This document shows positions 26,699 through 38,857 of a DNA stretch of 64,000 bases, one piece after another. The DNA comes from Nannobrachium achirus (Eukaryota > Chordata > Actinopteri > Myctophiformes > Myctophidae). The translations under genes were made by a program, and so were the position numbers. The notes beneath the pieces are model-generated. The model ran no database searches. It was not told where the DNA came from and was given only the letters and a program-made list of their open reading frames with translations. Location: NCBI GenBank assembly GCA_963921795.1, contig OY997659.1:26580403-26644402 (forward strand), given 5' to 3'. Each line of letters opens with the position of its first letter. The stretch's first letter is position 1.

Positions 26699-27099
26699 AT
26701 GATGCCCTCTTTCTCTCTCTTTGTGACACAACCTGAGAATATTGCATGTTTTCAATATCCATGAATTCACATCTTAATGAAAATGCTGTTTTCAATTACT
26801 AATATTCTGTTAAGTGCAATGAATATCAATATGAACAGGTCAGACTTGACACCAAATAAGAATTGCAATGGTCTGTAAAGCAATTCTGGAATAACCTAAA
26901 CCATGAATAAAAAAAAAAAGAAGAAGAATACTCTTTGCCTCCTGGGATTTTCAGTTCACCCAAAGTGTATGACAATATTGCCCCGTGTTATGGCCGCCTA
27001 ATGGACAATGTTGCATTAATTCAGCTTCAGATGAACGGGCAGGACAGCGGAATCAAAAATGAGGAGGGGGGCCCTAGGTGTATGAATTATGCATATTAA

Positions 27100-27680
27100 A
27101 TTACCATAACCCTACAATACAATGTGCGACAAAACAATGCAGTGGAAATTGGGCTGCAACGGAGATATTGAGCAATTTCCTACATGGTTCTTGCCCACCT
27201 TGGATGTGAAATTGTATTTAGCCTCCTCAATAACAGCAGAGCCCATGTGAGGTTTGTATGTTCGCATATAGCCCTGCACACAGGACACTGTGTAAACAAG
27301 TCAGGCATAATTGAAAAGAAAGTCTCTTGACTGCTTTCCCAGAGACCTATCATTGAGCTAGATGGGAATTTGGCTGAATGGCAGTGGAGAATTGCCTTAT
27401 TTCATTGATTTTCCTTTAGAAATCAAACCCAGATAAATCAAATACGGCAATTTACTTTGGCTGGCCCCCGTAAAGGTGTTCAGGTAGGCTGCAAAGACAT
27501 GTCAGAAACTATTATGTGCAATCATGTAGCTCTTAATAATCTGTAGGAAAAAAAAATGAGAAATGAAAATACACAGAGGGATTTTCGGGGCTGCAACATA
27601 TTTTCAGATTCTATTAGGCCACAGAATGGCTAGAGACTCCACAGCCAGCCACAGTATAGAGTAAATACAAATGAACATTA
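27100..27680. promoter_or_regulatory. Candidate noncoding regulatory block
   Basis: A long unique stretch with GCATATTAAATTACCATAAC, CTATCATTGAGCTAGATG, CAATTTACTTTGGCTGGC and GCTCTTAATAATCTG. It lies between diverged MITE copies but contains none. Confidence 0.25.
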
Positions 27681-27990
27681 AACAGAAACTTTTAAGCAGT
27701 TTCCCCCCCTATAGAGTTGTGTTTTTCTATCGTTACTATCAGTGATTGAATCATTTACGTTTAAAATATCAGTAATAAGGAAACTTACGGTACTGACAGG
27801 ATCTCAAAATATAGGAGATGTTTTCGAAGAGATGTTTTTTATTCTCACCACACACACTCACAAAAAATAGATCCTAAAATATCTATTTCTAACAATTTGC
27901 ATTGGTTTCAAAAGCATAATAATTACCATTAGATCGCAAATTATGCACAAAATGTAAACAGCAACCCATCCATAGACCGTAGTTGCATAG

Positions 27991-28122
27991 TACAATCCTG
28001 CGTTAATTCATCCATTTGTAACTGTAAGAGAGTTTACAAATGTGAACGAAATGGACCCTTGCGGAATACGGGTTCATTTGGTTCATGATTTGTACAATTA
28101 ACATTGAAGATGCTACTGTGCA
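27991..28122. mobile_element. MITE family B, diverged copy 3
   Basis: GAAATGGACCCTTGCGG and GGTTCATTTGGTTCATG are the central words. Inverted ends GCGTTAATTC / AATTAACATTGAAGATGCTA are more degraded than in copies 2 and 4. Confidence 0.45.
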
Positions 28123-28604
28123 GGACATAATTGTGCCTATCTGTGTGAGAGAGTGTTCCTCAAATTCACACTACTGTAAAAGAAACAAAGCCATACACTC
28201 ACAGTGGTGTATAAAACAGTATGTGGTATTGGTAACTGCCTCTGTTCAAGCCTTGTAATCATTACTTGGCATCTTATGGCCTTTGTGGCTTCTAAAGCTC
28301 CCGTCTCCCTTCAGAAAACAGGGAGTTATGGCTGATCTTTTATTAAAACTTTAGGAGAGCGTCCCCCTCCGGAAGGGGAGGAGGAGGAGAGGGACAAATT
28401 AGTGTTGACAGTAGACACTTAAAGCAGGAAAATCACCGGCCCACTGGGAGGCAGCGAGCCACATGGGGCTCCCCGACTGCGTAAAGAACACTCCAGATTT
28501 CACTTGAGATGCGGTCGCCTTTTAACAGGGCAGGGGGAATGTCAACAGACCCCCTTGAATGAACCAATAAACGCACTAAAAGGACAGGATTAACCAGCTG
28601 ATAT

Positions 28605-28714
28605 CACACTGCAAAATCCAGAGTATTCATTTAACTCTGAGAGGGTATAAATATAACCAAATTGACCCGTATGGTTCCATTTGTACATTCTCAGAGTGAC
28701 AAATGGTTAAATGA
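28605..28714. mobile_element. MITE family B, copy 4
   Basis: The copy starts CACTGCAAAATCCAGAGTAT and continues TTTAACTCTGAGAGGGTATA. CCGTATGGTTCCATTTGTAC lies centrally and TCTCAGAGTGACAAATGGTT closes it. A second partial start, CACTGCAAAATCCAGAGTAT, occurs at about 28,832. Confidence 0.65.
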
Positions 28715-28828
28715 AGAGGGGTATGGATGGCAGCTTTGCAAACCAGCCCCTCCTCTCTAGAACACGGCTGGCTGTATGAGTGTTTTCTCTGTTATGTATA
28801 GCTGTACACTGATGGACAACATGGAGTG

Positions 28829-28870
28829 CACTGCAAAATCCAGAGTATATTTACTGGACTGTTGAGTGAA
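28829..28870. mobile_element. MITE family B fragment
   Basis: The first 20 bases of the copy at 28,605 (CACTGCAAAATCCAGAGTAT) are repeated here about 220 bp further on in the same orientation, without a recognisable second half. Confidence 0.45.
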
Positions 28871-30264
28871 CACTCTTTTGGATTTGTGTTAAATATAGCT
28901 CGGTTTAAGGATTCTATTTCAACAGCAATTGTATCGGATCATCTAATGGTGTAGGAAATAACTGTAACTGTCTCTACTGCAATTGTTCTGTTACCAACGG
29001 GAGTGACGTTGATGGTTCCTAAGCTCCCCTTTTGACCCAAACAGGTTTCTAAAACGGATGTATTTCACACGTAACTCTTTTTGAATGGTAGTTAATTACT
29101 ATATTATTCAGTTTATTGTCCATTTAGCAGGGTGCACTACTGGTCATAAATAAGGTTGTACAACATGAAGCAGTAATTACAAGACATCAGGGGCTCTCAA
29201 TCTCCTATTAATTTCCCAACAGCTGTGATGGAAAGCTCTTAGGCCAATTAATGTGTCAAAATATGACCGAGCAATGTCATGGCCTTCGCAGAACCTCATA
29301 AACACTAGCTAAAAAGAAAGGTTTACCAGACAGTGGCATGTTTGTAACAGAACAATACATTTCAGTTTACCTTGGCTCAAACAAATATATTTGACAAGTA
29401 GCTGAACCATTTTCAGAAGTGCAACTAAAGAAAGAGCTGCTAAGTTTATGACACTTGATACAGTATAAGATAAATATATCTTGGGGAGGTGAACCTAAGG
29501 GCAAGCTCTCTCTAACGTATAGGCTGCAACATGAGACAATCATGTAGACTAATGTTAAATATAGCAAAGTACATGCTGAAAACTTGTGTGTGGAAGTTTG
29601 ACCTTCCACACACAAGTTGTTATGCTCATGCACCAACGTACAAAACCATTTTACAAACTAAGCAGCAAGCCAAACACTTATAATTACCCTAGCTGAATAG
29701 AAGGTTCAGAAAATGGTGTGTTTACTGTCGTTGGAATGAAGGTAAACAGTATACTATGAAGGAAACTGAATCTTTCAGGAGAAATGAGAAATTAATGTTT
29801 CTACTCAGGCGAACCTGAAAGGGCAAATGATCCGTAATTTTTGTTACCCATTAATGAACTTAATGCTATCATTAGAGCTTAATTCACTGGCTAATATCTA
29901 AGCCAAGGAAGTTTCTGTCATGCACCAAGCACATGTAAACACACAGGCCTGTGCATGTCAGAAATGGTGAATCAGCTTGCTCTTCTTTTGAGGTCTACTG
30001 GCAAATTAAGTCAAATTTATGAGCTTGGACCACCCTTGTAGCTTGTTTTCATCATGTGACCGTATACTCCTTCAAATGCACACGCAGTTACATGAGATAC
30101 TTTCATATCATGATATAAAGTATTAGCAAAACACAAAGATTGAAATATAATATTATACTATTATATTAGTGTGGTTGCCCCAGTAGGGCAACCAGACTAT
30201 ACAGTAGTACTTGTCCAACTTTATTCCATCTTCCATTGTCTCCTAAGTAAACTTTCTTTTGCCG

Positions 30265-30560
30265 CGCTACTCCTCACACATTTTTGGTGGCACGCACTTG
30301 GGAAAATATGTCAAATCGACCGGCTTCATCGGGACACGCATGCGTGCATTTTCCTAAGAGATACGTTATATTGTTTAATTTATATAAATGTATTTGTGAA
30401 TTAATTTTCTCCATTAACTTTAATTAAAAATGCAAATTTTCCCAAATATGGAGATGGCTTACATCATACATGTCTGACATCATAGACCACATGAAACTGA
30501 CACAGTATGTCCATATATGGGCTTTCCAAGATATGGGCTTAATATTGATGACATCAGGGG
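30265..30560 (+). repeat. Transposon arm repeated in inverted orientation at 34,330-34,690
   Basis: Blocks such as GGTGGCACGCACTTGGG, GTCAAATCGACCGGCTTCA, AGAGATACGTTAT and CCCAAATATGGAGATGGC recur as their reverse complement at 34,330-34,690 in the reverse order, with modest divergence. The pair defines arms of about 300-360 bp separated by 3.8 kb. Confidence 0.75.
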
Positions 30561-31010
30561 CCAAATGTCCATGGGGTCTATTAGGCAGAAATGCTTCTCT
30601 TATCCATTTTCCCCAGCAGAAACCAGCAGCCCTCATAGCATCGAGTGGAGCCCATTTGCCTATTTCTACTTAAGGAATTTGTTGTGGTCAAAAGTGTTTT
30701 TTTTTTCTTTTTCTTTTGATTTTTTTCATGAATCTATTATTGGTTGTCATTGTACACACATCCATGCCTTGGTTGTCCCACATGAGCCGCCGTAGTCTGC
30801 TAAACAGATGTTATGGGTTTTGCCAAGTCGCTGAAAAGACGCACTGTGATTGGCCAGTGCAGTCACTTTTGACCACAACATATTGCTTAACTAGTGATGG
30901 GCTTAGAGCTCCACTCCATGCTATGAGGGTTCTGTATGGGGAAACTGGACGACAGGGGCATTTCTTCCTAATAGACCGCATGGACAGTCATTTGGGATCA
31001 ATATAAGTAG
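30541..31010. mobile_element. Foldback element with arms of about 150 bp
   Basis: CCAAATGTCCATGGGGTCTA (30561-30580) to TTGTGGTCAAAAGTG (30682-30696) is repeated in inverted order from CACTTTTGACCACAA (30864-30878) to TAGACCGCATGGACAG and CATTTGG (30975-30995). Other matching words include CCTCATAGCAT and GAGTGGAGC. The loop of about 170 bp contains a T-rich tract and no reading frame of note. Confidence 0.7.
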
Positions 31011-31118
31011 GAAAATGAGCCTAAATGTTATTTAGTGCGGAGTTCGGTCAGATGGGTGGCTTTTGAGATTTTCAAGTAGGCCCTGATCCAGAAAAGGTTG
31101 AGAAGCACTTCACTAGAT

Positions 31119-31447
31119 CAGTGGTTCGCAAAGGGAAGTCCAGTCAGGCGTTGGGATTTTGTGACAACCACACATTATTATTGCATTACAACTACAAAAG
31201 TTATGAATAATTTACTATATATATATATATACAGTATATATATATATTTCTTTTTTTTGGGGGGGGGGCTGATCTACAGTACAAGCTCACAATGTGTCGC
31301 ATAGCTGATCTACAAGCTCACGATGTGTCGCATCGTGAGGTATTGTGAGCTTGTAGATGCGCTATTTTCACTATGAATATAGATGTGCCTTGTGATTTCG
31401 TCCTGCTCATTAGTGTGCCTTGGGCACAAAATGTTTGAAAACCACTG
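31119..31447. mobile_element. hAT-like non-autonomous element
   Basis: It starts CAGTGGTTCGCAAAGGG and ends TGTTTGAAAACCACTG, an inverted terminal pair. The flanks CACTAGAT and TACTATAT agree at 6 of 8 bases, consistent with an old 8-bp duplication. It contains an AT microsatellite, a G-run and a nested family A MITE. Confidence 0.65.
31269..31371. mobile_element. MITE family A, copy 7, nested in a hAT-like element
   Basis: The core GCTGATCTACAAGCTCACGA and its reverse complement TATTGTGAGCTTGTAGATGC form a clear palindrome. A partial duplication of the left core (GCTGATCTACAGTACAAGCT) precedes it. It lies within the element at 31,119-31,447. Confidence 0.65.
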
Positions 31448-31449
31448 TA

Positions 31450-32897
31450 CTATATCATCTGTTCTCTATGTTGATGCAAAGGCTTTTAATGTATCTTTAA
31501 TTAATGGAACACTTCTTTCCTACAAAATAACTGTTCCAATGAGCAATCTTCATCATCACTTACACTATAAACACTGTGCTATATACAATCTATTTTCAGT
31601 AAGTACAATTGTCGGTACCGGTATGTGGCTAATGTAAATTGAGTGAAGATAGCATTACTGTTGTGATTCATCACTTTCTTTAAAAAAAATTGTTTTTAGT
31701 TCAAAAAATATAGTATTCCAGACAAGGAACACCAGAAGTAAAGTCTGGGTATAAAAGTCTAGTAGAACATGTCAGGTTTTATAATGAGTCATCTTAAAGA
31801 GATGATCTGGATGTCAAAGTTGCCTTTTTATACCTCAAGGGATTAAAACACTAGTTATGTATGAGATATATTATACAAAGGGGGAAATGCAATTAGTTTT
31901 TCAGAACATCCGTCCATTTCAACGACTCCAACTTTCTGTTTCCTACATCAAGCGAGGCAATGTGAGATGAATTTAGTCATTTGCAATGTGCATCTAATTT
32001 ATTAAAGAAAAAGTGAGGGTAAAACATTGAGGGATTTCAATTTAATCAGACCTCTTAGGAGTCCATGTAGTTGACCAATACCCCAATGAGTTCCCTTTTT
32101 AAGAAGGCAGGGAAATAAGACTGGCTGCACACTGCACAGCTTTAGCCTCAATCAAGGGGAAACAGGGGAGGGGTGTGGGCTTGCTTCTGTTAAATCCATA
32201 GACTGTAAAGAAAATAGGCTAAATCTAACAGCCCTCACTGAATTTCTCGTCATCTATTAACTTGGAATAAAAACTATACCATCATTTATGCATCTGTTCG
32301 TTTTAAAAATCTTTGTGCATCCGAGCCATGGACCTGAGCCCAAATTTTGAGCTCACGGATGACCAATCGCGGAGGTGCATGCCTCAAAGCTGAGCCACAA
32401 ATGGATACTTCACAGCATTGTAAATCAGGACCTCAAAGAGTATTATTTAGCCTCAAGCAAAGATTGCTTGTTTATCAGATGGTGCCTGAGTCTCTAGGAT
32501 AAAAACCTACCCGTAAATCTGGGTACCTTTTATGGGCTCATGGAGACTAGCTGGCTAATTCTAAGTTTTGCAGGGCTCTCAAGAATTCCAGAGGTAAGCA
32601 TGCCTTTCATGTCAAAGTGTGGGTGTTGTATGACGAGCTCCTGACAAGTCTAGTTCTAATGGATGTGTTTTATGGGAGACCCAAACATATTCTAATTGGT
32701 CTTAATGCACTCTCAATAAGAGCTGGAGACAGACTGGCATGGGGGCACGAGGGGAATGTTTCACCATAACGCTGCTATAACGCAGCAGTTTGATTCCATA
32801 GCAGACAAACAAACCATAAACCACACATGCCAGTGACAAACCATAATATGTTAGGGGTGAATTCAAGGTGAATCTCTGCCTTAGGTAAAGGCTTTGC

Positions 32898-32938
<41 letters not shown>

Positions 32939-34329
32939 GTAGTGTGTTTTGATACCGCTTGATAAGCACTGTCAGTTTTTCATATTAAGTGCCAGTGCGT
33001 CAGTCAAAGCATCCTGCGACACTCCGACACTCCAAGCAGGAGTTAGGTTTTCCACACAGTGTATGTTGATGTACTGCTCAGACAATGCAACGCTAAACCC
33101 CAGATGATATATCAAACACGCAACGGGCTGTTTCTGATAACTCAATAAGCACCTGGACTCCTCCTTACATGTCACACCTGCACTTCTATACCATTCCCAT
33201 TCCCTGGCCTCACTAGGGGGCTCAATACACCTGCCTAGTGCATTTCAGCAGCATACCAGCTGGGAGTGAAACATCATGCATGCTTAATTAGAAGTATTCG
33301 GAACCTTGGGAAATGAAGGGAGATTTTTAATCCATACCCTCCATAGTGTTACATCTTGCAGAGCTGTGTACATTACATCCTACTGATAAACAAAACGGCC
33401 CCATTCGCTGAGCTACACCCTACATACGGTGCACAATGTCATGTATTATAATCAGTGAGTGAAAGTACAGTGAGTGCATTTTAATTAGTTTTAATTAATG
33501 TACTGTATATTAACAATAAAAACATGATAAATCCTACCTGTTGGGGGTGGGAAGGTAGGGCGAATTGAAGTTCATTTTCAGATTTCAAAACTGAAAGACA
33601 AAATAGGAAAGACACAAAAACATTTAGTTATTGAAGGTCAACAACAAAAATCTGCACTTGAAATGAGTTTCTTTAAAAAGATATATATATTGCATCTCAT
33701 ACAATGTGAAGATGGTCCTGTTAGAGATTAAAAACAACTAAATTAAAACATTCTTCTTGGTACAGTGAATATTTACCTCACCAAGTATAAAACAGTACTG
33801 ATTTAATGAGCTTATTTAACAAGGGGATACCAAGGGGGAGACTTTGTTGATCAATATTATTGTATACTTCCTATCCAATCAATTTAGTGTCTGCTTATGA
33901 ACCATTACCAATTTAATAAACTGGGGTTTATTTAAAAAAATACAATAGTGATTCCCTACACCCAGAGGCATTATTAAATTGAATTGAGAAATGTTCAACG
34001 TCAAATATGGACAACAGAAATAGTCCGTTCAATGGGTAGAAAGCACACTCCTACATTATTAACAATGTGTATGAAACCACCAAGTGATGTCAAAGATCAT
34101 GGCTGGGTGATTCAGATTTGACAACATCATATTTCATATAATCAGGTCTAAAGTAAGTTAAACCCAGTCTCAGATCAAACAATACGTAAGAAAGTATTTT
34201 GAAATCAAACTGTTGTAGCTCATTGGAAATTGCAAGTGTGGTTGCTATGACGCGAATTTCACAAATGAATTTCGTCTTACCATTTGAATTTTCCCCTATT
34301 CAAGTCAATGGGGAAAATGTATTCACTAA
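31450..34329. other. Sequence between transposon arms without element signature
   Basis: Apart from the GT tract at 32.9 kb this reads as ordinary unique AT-rich DNA. It lies between the inverted arms at 30.3 and 34.3 kb, so either it was captured by two insertions or the arms belong to separate copies. Confidence 0.45.
32897..32934. repeat. (GT)n microsatellite
   Basis: About 18 GT units follow TGCGTGC. Confidence 0.95.
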
Positions 34330-34690
34330 TAAATGAATGGCCATATATGGAGATCTCTGTGTCAGTCCTTGTCCCTTTTATGCCCATATATGGAGATCCC
34401 TGATGTCATCAATATTAAGCCCATATCTTGGAAAGCCCTATGGACATACTGTGTCAGTGTCATGTGGTCTATGATGTCAGACATCCATTATGTCAGCCAT
34501 CTCCATATTTGGGAAAAGTTGATTTTTTAATTAAAGTCAATGGAGAAAATGTGTTCACAAATATAAATTGAACTATAAATAACGTATCTCTTAGCAAAAT
34601 CGCATGCATGGCATGCGTGTGAAGCCGGTCGATTTGACATATGGCCCAAGTGCGTGCCACCAAAACTGTTGGAGGAGTAGCGCTGCAAAA
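34330..34690 (-). repeat. Inverted partner of the 30.27-30.56 kb arm
   Basis: The reverse complement of this interval aligns with 30,265-30,560. It carries an extra duplicated word, CCATATATGGAGATC, twice at its left edge (about 34,342 and 34,384). Confidence 0.75.
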
Positions 34691-34714
34691 AAAAAATCAC
34701 ACCCGTGTGAACTG

Positions 34715-34746
34715 AGCGGTGGTCGTGGAGGCTGCACAACAGCAAA
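34715..34746 (+). repeat. Left boundary word of the GAGCGGTGG element
   Basis: GAGCGGTGGTCGTGG begins here, preceded by TCACACCCGTGTGAACT. The same word pair, inverted, bounds the interval at 38,768 and the separate copy at 3.33-3.64 kb. Confidence 0.5.
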
Positions 34747-35584
34747 ACAAATATATATATATTAGGCGGTATTGCATTATAAGGAAAAGTGCTTAGAAAA
34801 TGAATTTCGTTCCCACGTCTGGGCACTACTCATTCAATGCATTTTTGCATAGACAATACCCCTGTAGACTTTGGGTTAAAAGTTCTCCGCACGAAACCTG
34901 CACGACTTTTGTCACCAGCCAGAATTGTATATAAAAGTGAATAACAAAAAAACGAAAATCTTGTGCTGCTGTTTTTGCTTGTAAAATGTACTATATTGAT
35001 TTTGGCAACACAAAATCATTCCCAAATGTCATATTAATTACATCTACTTAACATCTGAAACAAGTATTGGTGCCTTAATATTCTCATATGTGAATTTAGA
35101 TCGTGAAATAAAGCAAATTTGTTGAAGAAAACGCCTCAATGTATGTGACAATGCAAAATGAAACATACACATAGTAAATTTAGCTAAAAGCTTATGTCTC
35201 ATACATAACACATCTCACAGCCAACTGTGTAATGAAAGGTACCTTGGCCAGAAATGGATGAAAATCAATCAAACTGCTATCACACCCCCCTAAATTGGAA
35301 AAAATCCCAAAATGGACAAGACAATAATAAATGCACAAAAGGTCATCTTGAAATAAAACGAGTATTTAGCTCATTTTACATGCTGACATGGTGCGTATAT
35401 TACTCATCCCTATCACTTTCCTCCAGGGGTCATCAATATGTCTGTACTACGGACAAAATGTGTCAGTGGCTGATTTTATATCTTCTAATGTCTTGTTTTT
35501 GATCATAAGACTCAATTACTGAAGCCCCTTTTTTGAAGTCGACAGGTTTTCTTCAGAATATCTATGGACATTGTGACATTTTGG

Positions 35585-35851
35585 TTGCCTGGTAAACCAG
35601 ACCGAAACGTAGTACGGTCTGGTACAGCTTGGTTTAGATTCTTTTTCCCCAAACAGCTTCACTGTTTGGCCAATCAGGGTTGTATGCTTGGGGCACGTGG
35701 TTTGATTCCCAAGGCTGGTCAATACAATAGTGCCGTTTCATTACGTTTTAATACCATTTTGCACTAACGTAAACATGCAATCATATAATGTTATAAGAAA
35801 TAACGTATTACTATTTTTGCAATGTCAAGCCACGTCGCCGTCGTGGGCTCT

Positions 35852-35923
<72 letters not shown>

Positions 35924-36027
35924 TCAATAGGCTTTAGCCCGTCCCCCCAGAAGTGGAATGTCTGCCCGAAATACCAGACTCTCTTCCCAAAACGAAGTGT
36001 GTGATAGAGTCTGGCAACGCCAGGCAA
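35585..36027. mobile_element. 443-bp non-autonomous element with a perfect 9-bp target duplication
   Basis: The element starts TTGCCTGGTAAACCAGACC and ends GAGTCTGGCAACGCCAGGCAA. The outermost 8 bp are perfect inverted repeats. ACATTTTGG flanks it on both sides (35576-35584 and 36028-36036). It carries a (GT)33 tract at 35,856-35,922. It has inserted into the interior of the inner transposon, so it is younger than that element. Confidence 0.8.
35856..35922. repeat. (GT)33 microsatellite inside a transposon
   Basis: An uninterrupted tract within the 443-bp element at 35,585-36,027. Confidence 0.97.
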
Positions 36028-36289
36028 ACATTTTGGCATATTAGGAGTCCAACCAGTACTAGTACTAAAAAGTCTGTGGCAAAAAAGATATTTCGATGTA
36101 AATCTCCACCAAAAGCCAGCATGGTTTATGAACCCTTGCTTAATCAGAGTCATCATCCCATAAAGCTTGTTTCTTTTGAAACATTCTCACAGTTCTGGCA
36201 ATCCGTTTCCGACCTGTTCTGGCACTGAAATAAATCAGTACAAGACAGTCTTGCAGACATACTGTACAGGTTTGCTTGTCTTCAACTAT

Positions 36290-37300
36290 AGTGAACAACA
36301 TGCAAAACACTTGACTGTGGAATCAGCACACTGTCCTGTAGATATGTTGAGCAAGGATGATGTGGTCACTGTAGATGGGGTAGTGTCCACTGCTGACATG
36401 GTGTGGGTTGGAGGGGTGGAGGTGGAGCATAGACTTGAGCTCTGCAGAGACAGGGCTGAGTGTAATGCCATCCAGACTGCTTGCTTCCTTGGCATCAGCA
36501 TTATAGGTCTGTTCCAGTAGCATGTCAAAAGAAACACTACTGTTGTGGCTGCCATCTGCTCGTCAGCCAACAAATACACCTGCATCAGTGCTTCATGTAC
36601 CTCTGAAGCTGTTTCCGGTAATTTCTTCATCTAAGGCAAATACAAAGGTAAAGATTGCTGCCCGTACTTGAAGTGGCCTACTGAAGTGAGGTAGGGTAGC
36701 ATTCGTGCTGTTCACAGAGATGTCCTGTACAGTCACCTTCTCGCTCGTAGTAGATAAACCTTTGGAGAATATCTGACATCTCCAGGAAGTTTGCCCAGAG
36801 GACTGCAGTTGATTGCCCATTGAATGATTCCTGAAAAGCAGCAGCTGATCTCCTAAGACTGCCATCTCTGGATGCCTCGTCATTTCTAACTTCTGCTAGT
36901 TATCTCTTTTTCAAACAGGACTTTGAGGGCATGTAAAGTTTGGTAGTATTACCGATAAGTCTTTTCTACAAACATCTTCTTGACAGTTCCTTCTCGACCA
37001 AGACTTGCTGCAACAAGCAGATCATCTGCCCCTGCCATCCCTGATAATCTTGCAAATAGCCTTCATGTTCAGTAGTTGTGAGCTTGGTAGAAGCCTCCCA
37101 GCAACAGGACTACATTGCCAAACTCATCTTGGTGTTGCCTGATCTCCAGTGATAATGGTGTACTTATGTAGTGAAGAGTCGTTTCATCTCTTTTCTGAGG
37201 ACAGAAGGATCAGTTGGCGATGCTGGGATGAATGGAAGGTAGCCAATAATGCTAACCTGTGGGTGAAAGTTTACACAGAATGATGAAAAGCCAGGTAAAC
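36290..37300 (-). pseudogene. Decayed transposon-encoded protein of unknown family
   Basis: Reading the minus strand and switching frame at lesions gives protein-like segments in order: IIGYLPFIPASPTDPSVLRK, LADILQRF-like SDILQRFIYYEREGDCTGHL, KYGQQSLPLYLP, a stop, MKKLPETASEVHEALMQ, and in another frame LLEQTYNADAKEASSLDGI. Stops and frameshifts interrupt it repeatedly, so it cannot be expressed as one protein. I have an impression of similar uncharacterised repeat-encoded proteins in fish but cannot name the family. The position between the two arms supports a transposon origin. Confidence 0.55.
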
Positions 37301-38221
37301 CAGCTTCTGCATCTGGAGGAGAATTCAGCAACTGTGATGTTGGAAGCTATTCTACCTACAGTAAGTGCCACACAAGTAAAAGGTCTTCAGCCAGGCCATC
37401 TCTCAAGTCTCTAGAATCTCCAACTTCCCAGTGCTCAGGAGACCTGGACTTCTGTCTGTCTTTGCTTGCTGACAAGAAACACTTGGGAGTAGGTGGTTCA
37501 GCAATGTGATGAATTAAAAATGTCATTTAGCTGTATGTACGTTTTCTCGGATTTTTCTCCACAATCATCCCCACAACTCTTGATAGAATCTGAGGTAAAA
37601 CTGACCAAATGTGTTCATATTGCTTTTGTCATAACAGTCAGCTGTCACTGTAAAAGTCATAGTAAAGCTCATTTTCGGGTGGCGTCCATCTTGGAAATAT
37701 GTAAATTATTGATCCAGACACACCCAATCATGAAGATACGTATTCCATTGAGTTTCTCTTGATGTGAAACCATGAAATAGACATCAAGTTTACTTGTCAT
37801 TATAACAATATTACAGTCACCTACAATCACTTACATTGAAGCGTTTCCTTCAACAAATTTGCTACATTACATGATCTAAATTTGCATATGAGTATACTAA
37901 GGCACCAATACTTGTTTCCGATGTTAGGTAGATGTGTTTATGACATTTGAGAAAGATTTTGTGTTGCCAAATCAAACTTTACAAGCAAAAAGAGCAGCAC
38001 AAGATTTTCGTTTTTTTGTTATTCCCATTAAATACATTTCTGGCTGGTGACAAAGATTGTGCAAGTGACACGCGGAGAACTTTTTGTTTCTTACTTACTA
38101 TCAATAGATCTTTCTAATGAAGCAAAGTTTATGTAGTGCCCATGGGGCGGGAACGAAACCGAACGATACCAGCCACGCAATACAGCCTATATATGGGTAA
38201 TATATATATGGGGGGGGTGCT

Positions 38222-38479
<258 letters not shown>

Positions 38480-38768
38480 GCAGTTGATTTTCAGGCTAGA
38501 CGCAACAGCACCCTCTTTGGTCAACCAGTGCCACTCCAGGCTACAGACCCACACACAGACCCACACACAGACATACATACATACATACATACACTGATAC
38601 ACACATGGCCGTGCGTGCGTGCGTGTGCGTGCGTGTTTGTTGCAATTGATGCTCAGGCTAGACTCAACATCAGGCTACAGACACATATACGGATACACAC
38701 TCCTGCATACACCTCAGGCTACAGACACACACACACGGCCATTCTAAGGAGCGGCGTCACCACCGCTC
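38480..38768 (-). repeat. Second copy of the CA-rich GAGCGGTGG element end
   Basis: The reverse complement reads GAGCGGTGGTGACGCCGCTC, then GGCCGTGTGTGTGTGTCTG and TAGCCTGAGG. This parallels the start of the element at 3,331. Repeated GGCTACAGACACAC words give it a loose tandem structure. Confidence 0.55.
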
Positions 38769-38857
38769 AAAAAGTTTACTTAGGAGACGATGGAAGATGG
38801 AATATGGAATAAAGTCTGACAAGTACTATAGTCTGGTTGCCCACACTAATAAAAGAT

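Larger units (their letters stand above)
26700..30160. other. Gene-free interval
   Basis: It contains family B copies near 28.0 and 28.6 kb and the candidate block at 27.1 kb. At about 29,584-29,615 CTTGTGTGTGGAAG and its inverted copy CTTCCACACACAAG form a perfect hairpin. The remainder is unique. Confidence 0.5.
34750..38210. mobile_element. Inner transposon with arms of about 400 bp and a decayed reading frame
   Basis: The left arm (34,750-35,160) and right arm (37,815-38,210) are reverse complements over most of their length. Shared words include GTCACCAGCCAGAA, AACGAAAATCTTGTGCTGCT, CAAGTATTGGTGCCTTA and GCAAATTTGTTGAAG. The 2.65-kb interior holds a degraded minus-strand coding region (about 36,290-37,300) and a later 443-bp insertion. 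Long terminal inverted repeats around one reading frame suggest a formerly autonomous DNA transposon. I do not recognise the transposase class. Confidence 0.7.

Noticed and set aside
36167-36520. A 117-codon plus-strand frame within the transposon
   Set aside because: It is antisense to the protein-like minus-strand segments, which have better co-linear coherence.
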